28,689 bases of DNA, taken from contig JABANP010000608.1 of the NCBI GenBank assembly GCA_013115135.1, positions 1 to 28,689 on the forward strand, given 5' to 3'. The first letter of the stretch is position 1. Every line of letters starts with the position of its first letter. The notes beneath the pieces are model-generated. The model saw only the letters and a list, made by a program, of their open reading frames with translations, was not told where the DNA came from and did no database searches. Positions 22,089 to 28,689 of the stretch are shown one piece after another. A program made the position numbers and the translations under genes. Origin of the DNA: Perkinsus olseni. Its lineage: Eukaryota; Perkinsozoa; Perkinsida; Perkinsidae.

Positions 22089-23085
22089 TGTCCGTTGCAT
22101 ACATTGTCTATAGTTACCTTTTTTGCAAATGATGCCATTTTGTCGAACGCATGTGTTGTGTCGAGAGTTGTCCCCGTGCTGTTGGGGCCTGGGATACTGG
22201 AACTGGCGGGGATACAGTCAACCCCTGAACACTACTCTCTGTGCATGTCAGTTTAAAGTCCAACGCCGTCGCCGGAATAGTCAGACTTGATGCCGATTTG
22301 CTAGCAACTTAATGATGAGCTCTGTGTCGCGTTATCCAGTTGGCTGCCCGAACGCTGCCACAGCGAGCAGAAGGAGCAGATCAGGCCATCTCAATCCCTT
22401 CTGGCAAAATCCACTCCTCACATCGGGGCTGTGTCCAACTACCGAAATACGAGCACTGCCGCGGCTGACCACACGAGTTTCTTCTCCAGGACTCGAGAAT
22501 TCAATGACTCAGCTGCTCCTCACTGCTCCCGTGTGCAGTCATTCCTCGGCTTCAGATTCAAGGAGGGAGCTCTCGTTCCGTAAGGCCTTAGCCTTGAATG
22601 CCATCGTTAGTTTTTTACAGACGCTCGCAACCGCTGCACATCGGCTCACACTTATTGTTATCTGCCCTAAAGTACCACCAGCGTCCGTAAACGGAGAACG
22701 TCGACGGGTCGATGTAAGATGTCGAGAGATAAAATGGCCCATCTCCTACGCAGAGCAATCTACTTGACACTCGATCCAACGACATCCAGAGAGCTTTTGC
22801 CTTTAATGTATGCGTGTTGGCGCCCAGCGAGGCTCAGGGCTTACATGCTGTCTTTCAAGTCTTGACGTATGTAGGATTCGGCGATTTTTGAAATTGGTGG
22901 ACAAAGTGAGTTAGGGCGTAGTCATTTGACCGTCAAATTTTGACGCTGTTCCCATCACAATTAGGTCTGTCTTCTCTCTGGAGAACGTGAATGCTCCTGT
23001 TGATTGTACTCCAACCTTCAGAGCAAAGCTCGTATTGGGATTCTGCGCGGATGTTCGTGAATGTGTGCTGTGGCCTTATAGGCCG
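22089..23085. other. Intergenic region between VTT gene and non-LTR element
   Basis: About 1 kb. A 151-codon + frame at 22312-22767 is open but has no recognisable domain, signal peptide or splice context, and its composition does not look like the neighbouring genes. A cluster of TTTGAC/GTCAAA boxes lies at 22924-22945. The right part may be the 3' UTR of the - strand retroelement. Confidence 0.4.
22924..22945. repeat. Alternating TTTGAC/GTCAAA boxes
   Basis: Three hexamers in alternating orientation form two overlapping palindromes: ATTTGAC, C, GTCAAAT and then CGTCAAA, T, TTTGACG, sharing the middle box. This may be a binding site for a dimeric factor or part of the adjacent element's 3' region. 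No function is known. Confidence 0.5.
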
Positions 23086-23101
23086 CTATAAGTTATAGCG
23101 G
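23083..23101. repeat. Short perfect hairpin at the LINE ORF end
   Basis: CCGCTATAA, a single G, TTATAGCGG: nine-base arms with a one-base centre, overlapping the final codons and stop of the - strand element's last open frame. It might be a 3' structure recognised by the element's reverse transcriptase; this is inference only. Confidence 0.5.
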
Positions 23102-25294
23102 TGTTGCCGGCCTGCCTTTGGGGTCGTTATCTCGGCTAACTCTGTACTCCTCTCATCATTCCCCCCGGAGGGCCTCTCATTATCTTCTAAGGAGAATCTT
23201 CTTCTTCCCAATCTTGGACGCGGCACGGCCATTCTCTGGTCATTTGCCGCCGACATGATTCCTTTTGTAACCGCCCTTCTGCGGCTCGTCAGTCTCTTTT
23301 CCATTTCGTCCCGCAATTCATCCATACGGCCATTCAAGATGACTCATCCTCACTGTTCGGCAGACGGCATCAGGCCCTGAAGACCCTTTCCGTCATTCGT
23401 AGAAACCCCTAAAGTACCATCGCCAGATCCCGGCTTCTAGTAACAGTCTCCCCCTGAGGGGGCCACGTTAGCCCTCGCAGATTCATTTCTCGAACTAATG
23501 CCTCCCGTTGACTTTTCCATCGCTCGCACTCTTACAGAAAATGTCTCACATCCTCCGTGACCTGAGCGTCACAGTTCGGACATTCATCACTGCCCCCATC
23601 AATTCGGCTCAGGCAGTATCGCAGCCGGCTCTGTCCTGAAATAAAACCCCAGAGATTGCGGCAGCCTTCCAGCCCCCTGAGCATCTTCAGAGCTGATGCG
23701 GTGAGCACGAACTCCCTGATTGACCTTCCTAGTTTCCTGACCTCGCTTTCATACAGTGTGTCCGACTGCTGCTCGACGGATGTCCTCACCCTCTCAGAGA
23801 CCACCGTGCGATATACGGGTACGATGAATGGCGGGTCATCGCGCGCTGCCGGATGTACTGCACTACAATTCCACGACAGAGCCTCCGCTTGGCAAGCCCA
23901 ACTAGAATGTCAATTGCCCATTGGCAGTCCGTGATGACACATATCTCCCCGAGTCGCATCTCCCCCCGGCCTGTACTGCATGAAGGACTCCCAAGAGGTC
24001 AGCCCGTAGTGGAGTTGAATGTGCAGGCAATTTCCAGCCCCACGTATTCCGCTCCTGTGTGTGACACAAAGGAGGTAGGGGTACGTGCGCTTAATCTCCG
24101 AGCCCTCCGACAGAACCGAGCCTGTAGCGCCCTCAGCTGCTTGTCAATCCTGGCGCGAAGGGCTGCGAATCCCCAGCAGCCAACCGCGTGCAGCAGGCAG
24201 CCCGGAGCCACTGCCTCAAAGAGCACCAGCGCGACATCAGTGTCCAACCTCCATGAGCTTCGGACATGCGCTTTCACAGAGTGGTAAATACCCTCCAGCC
24301 GACTGAGAATGTTCGAGGCATTAGCACCCCACCTGAATTCCCGATCCAGTGCCACTCCAAGCCATCGTACTGGCGACTCCACAATCACGTGATCACTCAT
24401 GTTGATGTGGCACTAATACCTCCGTGCGCCCGGCATTTGGGGAAGCACATTAACTGTGTCTTCGGCCAGGAGAGCTTCACTTTCACTAACCCACACCATT
24501 TTTCGAGTGCAGCATGGATTGCTCGAGCGGCGTCCCGTACCTCTTCCTCGGTCTTATACTGGAAGATCACAACGGCATCATCAGCATACGTCGCGTAGGC
24601 CTAGGGCGATAGAACATCGCTCAGGGACAGCATGAAACAGTTGCATATCCAGGGGGACAATACTCCTCCTTGCGCAGCCCCCCGCGTGAACTCCGTCGAC
24701 ATCTACTGCATGGTGCAGGGAGACTCATCGGCCCCTTAGATAATCGGAGAGTAGAACAAGGTAATCACCTACGACCCTATGGGCTTTGATCTCCTTGAGG
24801 GTCGCCCAAGGACTGCACTTGTCGAACGCCCCTTCAACGTCGAGAAAGATGCATTTTGCGCTGTAGCCATTCTGCCAGATCTTCCTTACTTCGCTCTCAA
24901 GGTTTGCGATCGCAGTATCACACCCTTTGCCTGGAAGGTAGGCATGAAAGGAGTCTGGAAACTCTATCAGCCGTTCAACTCGCCGATATGCGAGTCGCTC
25001 GAGCACGCGAGTGAGTGCAGTCGGTACAGTTATCGGCCTCCATGACTTCACCTCCCATGCTGGACTATCATGCCCTTTTGGCAGCGTTATAACGTAGCCA
25101 CTCTTAAGATCACAAGGCAGCTGCCGATGGTGTAGGAATGCGGTGAACATCTCACAGAACACCTGAGGCTCCCTCTCTATCGTGAGCTGCATTGCGGTAA
25201 CCGGAACCGAGTCTGTTCCCGGACATGATGATGCCCTTACTTCTTTCGCACTAGCCAGGAGCTCTGCTTTGGAGACGGGTAACCCGTCACGAGT
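23086..25294 (-). mobile_element. Degenerate non-LTR (LINE-type) retrotransposon ORF2
   Basis: Read on the - strand from 25294 downward: reverse transcriptase with WRPITVPTALTRVLERL, CIFLDVEGAFDKC (first catalytic Asp) and YADDAVVIF near 24588 (catalytic DD), then WLGVALDREFRW in the thumb, an RNase H-like stretch with ICVITDCQWAIDIL near 23930, and a CCHC zinc knuckle CPNCDAQVTEDVRHFL then EC near 23560. This order fits clades with RNase H, such as I or Jockey-like. In-frame stops interrupt it at about 25296, 24726, 24600 (just before YADD) and 23532 (inside the zinc knuckle), with at least one frame change near 24700, so it cannot make an active protein. No endonuclease domain is seen upstream: the copy is 5'-truncated or too decayed to read. 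No poly(A) or target duplication was found. Confidence 0.9.
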
Positions 25295-26173
25295 TCAACC
25301 TCGGGGGCTCCCTCTCATTGTCACAAGTACTAGTTTAACTCAAGGCCCTGCTAGTAGTGTTCACCAGTGAGTACAGCCCCGCATCTCTTCCTGCATATTA
25401 AGACGAACCCCGCTACACGCTGTCTACTTATTTCCGGTGTCACGTTCCTACTTCGGCTGTATACGATCTCTGATGCTTCTCCGTTGTTGCTCATAGTCAA
25501 CGCAAGGCGAGAAGGATTGTAAAGCCTTCTACTTTCTGCTTCTAAGCTTAGTCTCTCGAGGGGAATAAGCTATGCAGGCATGCACAAGACGATCGGCGCA
25601 TAATGAGTAACAATCTCACTACCTGTCCGGGACGGCCCGCGGGCCGTCCCCCCACACGGAGAATGATAACGCTGTGTCCGTTTGTGGCTGACATTTGTGA
25701 CTGGTTGATGCGACTGTAGCGCTTCAACCTCCCCTCCTGAGTCGTCTTTATGTAGCCACTTCCTAGCCTAGGATTCCTAAGGTTACAGTGACGGAGCGAG
25801 CTCTCGCACTGGTAGACAGCAGCCTGTCTCTTCGCACCACAATTATTCAGCTGATCCGCAGCTCGTGGCAGCGCTATTAGCAGCTCTAGACATCAATAGC
25901 TTTGAACGACAGGATTCTCTTTCTTTTGAGGATAAATGTCCGGGCCGTAAAACCTTTCAGCCTACCAAACCTGAACACTCTCACGCACGCAATCGTGTGA
26001 GTCAGAAGGCGCATAGTGCGGCATTGGGATGGAGGCGATTCGCTATGGTTCCCGGAACCCTCAGGCCCTTCCCGTGTTGCTCAAGAAATAGGGTGAAAAA
26101 TCACTATCGGCAGCAGTTGGACCGGTCGTCCTGTTGCCGTTGAGTCTTACGACTCAGTTCTCTCATTAGTACG
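25295..26173. other. Region without supported gene, holding a GC-rich palindrome
   Basis: About 880 bp. A 92-codon + frame at 25865-26143 is open and polar but unrecognised, with no splice or signal evidence. Sequence left of 25500 may be worn 5' parts of the retroelement. A 22-bp palindrome is at 25629-25650, and a smaller TGAGTC, TTAC, GACTCA inverted repeat lies near 26143-26158. Confidence 0.4.
25629..25650. repeat. Perfect 22-bp GC-rich palindrome
   Basis: GGGACGGCCCG followed directly by its exact complement, with no spacer; it is interrupted on both sides (C versus C). It stands out by length and GC content from its surroundings, which otherwise have balanced composition. It could be a protein-binding site, a replication or recombination hot spot, or a residue of an insertion. 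Confidence 0.85.
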
Positions 26174-26593
26174 ATGGTATTCCGCAACATCATTCGTGGT
26201 CTCTCTATTGTGATCCTGGTGATTGGCGCTCCCCCGCCTCCTAGCGGAACCTTTTCTACGGTGATCGCTCAACAACCCTCATTCCTCTGCGTACAAACTA
26301 CTTGGAGTGAAGATCCGCATGAGGACGTCAAACTGGGTGTGAAGTGCGGTATCGCCGAGATCGAGTCCGACTACTTGACTGTTGAGATCGTGGTACCCTC
26401 GGTCTATCAGCTTGATGACGCTAGCCATGAGGACTACGATTTCTTTCGCAATTCGGTGGATTGGAAATGCCAAGAATTTCCGGCTATGCAGGTCGGCGAC
26501 TTGGCTACGTTCAACTACGATAGAACTAGCCAGTCCATGATGGTTCCGTTTCAAGGGGCTAAGCGAAACCTCACAGCCGGAGCATGCTTCTGA
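26174..26593 (+). CDS. Small secreted protein, unknown family
   Basis: An intronless frame of 139 residues. The N-terminus has a short basic region and a hydrophobic core (GLSIVILVIGAPPPP), consistent with a signal peptide followed by a proline run. The mature part has four Cys (in FLCVQT, VKCGIA, WKCQEF and AGACF), enough for two disulfides, many acidic residues, and one N-glycosylation sequon (NLT) near the end. There is no membrane segment or known domain. Codon use and an open frame with few gaps favour a real gene, but without splice sites or a family the call is moderate. It lies alone between retroelement debris and the duplicated block. Confidence 0.55.
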   Translation: MVFRNIIRGLSIVILVIGAPPPPSGTFSTVIAQQPSFLCVQTTWSEDPHEDVKLGVKCGIAEIESDYLTVEIVVPSVYQLDDASHEDYDFFRNSVDWKCQEFPAMQVGDLATFNYDRTSQSMMVPFQGAKRNLTAGACF

Positions 26594-27958
26594 AGCATGG
26601 AGGCGTTGCCGTACTCGACTTACAAGCGGCCCCACGATTTTATCTCTGGTTTTGGGACTGGAAGTGCTCCCCTATCGGTATTTTTTTCACCCTCACGCTA
26701 AACTTTCGATGACAGTTTCCCTGGAACTGTTTATAATCATTTTTTAACTTATCATCGATGTCATTGATTCAACAGGTCTTAGCCGTCCGAGGATATCTTA
26801 TTTCATGTTCCCAGTCGAGCTGCGTCGGCTAATTGGATCAGTCAGTCAATGTCAATCTCCGATTCATGATATTGCCCCTATTCGCCTGCGAGAGTGCAAG
26901 GCGCTCCTGCACTGATCTCTCAGAGATCATCTCTGATCAAAGTCCTCCGGTTTCGCGACCAAGACAGAGGAGGCTAAACTATCACGTGCAGTGTGATTCA
27001 CGACAGAATATACCAGCAGCAGAATGAGCTGCTAGTGAACAAAATAGAGCGGGATACTCGTAGGCTAGTCGAAAGAATAAGTGTTAATGGGGTGAAGCCA
27101 GCAAAGGCACAGCCTCACTGTGACACTGACATGCAGAACGTGCCAATCTCTGCGACTGAAGCGGGAGAATCCATTGATGCGTGCGATGCACTGCTCAGTT
27201 GCTCGTCCATGTGGCAAGATCTCTATCCCCACACAACGTGAAAGTTTCTGCAATGTCAATCTTGTTTGAGCAATCATACCGGCGTTGGTGAAAGCACATT
27301 AATCGCCGAAAGGTAGCCGAAGCCCGTGTGGGTCAGGAACAGTTGACAAGGAAAAATGTTGCCTGTGTCTCGTTCCCATTGTCGATCACTAGTCAGCTAG
27401 ACAAGGGGCCATACTGTGAGTAGAGGACCCATCGTCTCCAACGCCCAAACCCACGGGGAGGAGGAGCACACTCGCGTTCGAGTAACCGAGCATGGCAGGT
27501 CCGAGGGAGCTGTCATAATACCTCGAGAATGCATTGAACCCAAGTTACCGCGTCATGCATCGGTAGCTGCGTACCTCTACTAGCAATCCCCAAGTTGGCA
27601 GGCAGAATCACGCTCTCTACCCCAACCAGAGGCTCGCATACAGTGTATGGCATACACCCTACTCAAAGCTGGAGCTTTTCAAATATTACTTAAATAGAGC
27701 CACGCACTAGCCTACCTTCGTCCTGCTTCGTTCGCCTCTACAAGTTGACTCGACGCCGTGACACTATGGTGATGAGATGCATAATATCTGGGTCAAATCG
27801 ACCGGGTCAATCGAGTCAAGATCTCATCTATTCCCAAAACAGAGCCAACAAACAATAGAGTGAATTTCGATTATGACCTTCCGCCTACGTGAAGTTACTG
27901 CCTGTGAAAATTTCAGTGTTTTCTGATAAAACATGGAGGTTTTATGCGAACATAAAGT
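26594..27958. other. Gene-poor region
   Basis: About 1.4 kb. Small frames (for example + 26993-27241 and its antisense) show no domain or signal. There is a short inverted repeat GATCTCT, C, AGAGATC near 26914-26928, and imperfect GGGTCAA-TCGA repeats near 27790-27820. I see no RNA gene. Its right edge is the boundary of a duplication. Confidence 0.4.
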
Positions 27959-28229
27959 CTCTGAGACTTGTTATTGCGGCGATATTGGTACACAAACAGT
28001 TGGGATTGGAAAACACAGCTGAGAATGTGAGGAGGGCCAAGCCCTCAGGTCTTGGGAAGGCTTTACAGTAGTCGTCCGTATTGTTGTGGATTTCCGAGAA
28101 GCGAACAGCCGACAGTCACCATAGCGCTCGTGGTTCCTGATCTCCGAGGCCATATGTATCAAATTGAATCGAAAGTGGCTTAGCGAGTGGAAAAATGTAC
28201 AAGGCTTAGACCTCAGCAGTGCTGCTTGA
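27959..28229 (+). pseudogene. Truncated copy of the F-box/TBC-like gene 3' end
   Basis: It begins inside exon 1 of the parent, at the LVIAAILVHKQ segment. The 47-base deletion removes the intron's 3' splice site and the start of the last exon (VMRKLMDVQTFRDDA in the parent), so the last exon cannot be joined as in the original. The upstream F-box part is absent. It is a non-functional remnant. Confidence 0.85.
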
Positions 28230-28328
28230 TTTCTTCGTCCAGTTTGTTGCGCTGTCCTGCAGAGGCTACGGTGCTGCTCCTCGCAGTTGTTCTGAAATTC
28301 GTCTTCGAATCACTAGCGTCATCGATAC

Positions 28329-28689
28329 ATGGTCTCACGTTTTCGTCTCGGCTTCGGAGTGACCATGCTGGCCGTAGCAGCGGGTCTCTACTATGAATTC
28401 GGTTATCTTTTGAGTCTGCACTCTATTAAGGTTAATAGAGACTGGATAGCTGCTGAGGTAAGGCCCGAGTCGCTCGTTACTTCCTTCTATCGGCTGTCAT
28501 CCGTCGCAGGTCGAGAGGAATTTTTGGCTGTCGGCATGTATTTACATGCTTGCGATGTGCCTCGATATCGGTCTCACAATACCGGGAGCGACTACCCTGT
28601 CATTCGCGGGAGGGCTTTTCTTCGACCAGCCCTACGCGGCCATATTTTCTTACATGGTGCGCCATTCACTACCTTTTATGTCGGCCACC
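28329..28689 (+). pseudogene. Deleted copy of the TVP38/TMEM64-type gene
   Basis: The start ATG, exon 1, intron 1 and exon 2 match the parent at 20829. At 28656 the sequence jumps from the end of exon 2 directly into the middle of parent exon 4 (near 21700), losing intron 2, exon 3 and the first part of exon 4. A shared TGG at the two ends suggests deletion by short homology. The conserved FPFWFVN core is gone, so a working VTT protein is unlikely. The rest lies beyond the window. Confidence 0.85.

Larger units (their letters stand above)
27959..28689 (+). repeat. Second copy of 20412-21735 with two internal deletions
   Basis: Near-identical to the end of the F-box/TBC-like gene and the start of the VTT gene. 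The offset is 7547 at the left, then exactly 7500 after a net loss of 47 bases near 28137, then 6957 after a loss of about 543 bases near 28656. Intron sequence is retained, so this is a DNA-level duplication, not a processed copy. Point differences are scattered at a few percent. The copy runs off the window's right edge. Confidence 0.95.

Noticed and set aside
22312..22767. Plus-strand 151-codon open frame
   Set aside because: No domain, signal, splice partner or convincing composition; kept only as a remark on the intergenic region.
23853..24287. Plus-strand 144-codon open frame
   Set aside because: It is the shadow of the - strand reverse transcriptase and RNase H coding region.

Overview
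The window looks like nuclear DNA of an intron-rich protist. Conserved proteins are split by dozens of short GT-AG introns, mostly 43-100 nt. Decayed retroelements lie between the genes, and eight consecutive cellular genes from 2.8 to 22.1 kb run on the + strand. A Perkinsus-like alveolate fits intron size, gene style and retroelement style best, but this is inference from style; no marker gene fixes the species. I see no tRNA, rRNA or CRISPR array.

Layout: 1-1625, the 3' end of an LTR-retrotransposon-type pol (integrase), frame-broken. 1793-2409 (-), a small secreted or membrane-anchored protein, divergent from 2796-5590 (+), a Gln/Ser/Pro-rich protein with a possible LOTUS-like winged helix. 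6163-7595, a class I SAM methyltransferase. 8434-13393, cytosolic leucyl-tRNA synthetase in 28 exons. 13714-14788, a single-pass membrane protein. 15307-18092, a ChAPs-family (exomer) cargo adaptor. 18189-19424, a TFIIH p34/Tfb4-like protein. 19562-20729, an F-box protein with a TBC-like C-terminus. 20829-22088, a TVP38/TMEM64 (VTT) membrane protein. 23086-25294 (-), a dead non-LTR retrotransposon with reverse transcriptase, RNase H and a zinc knuckle. 26174-26593, a small secreted protein. 27959-28689, a second, deleted copy of 20412-21735.

Three neighbours (ChAPs, TBC-like, VTT) point to Golgi/ER membrane traffic. Their adjacency may be chance, but it is the most interesting biological grouping here. 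The rest of the array (tRNA charging, transcription/repair, methyltransferase) is ordinary housekeeping.

A caution for all gene models: several conserved genes carry single-base frame breaks, some in short homopolymers. These look more like assembly indels or local decay than programmed frameshifting. Exon coordinates were derived by hand from GT/AG sites and phase, so the conserved genes are solid while novel-gene ends are provisional.
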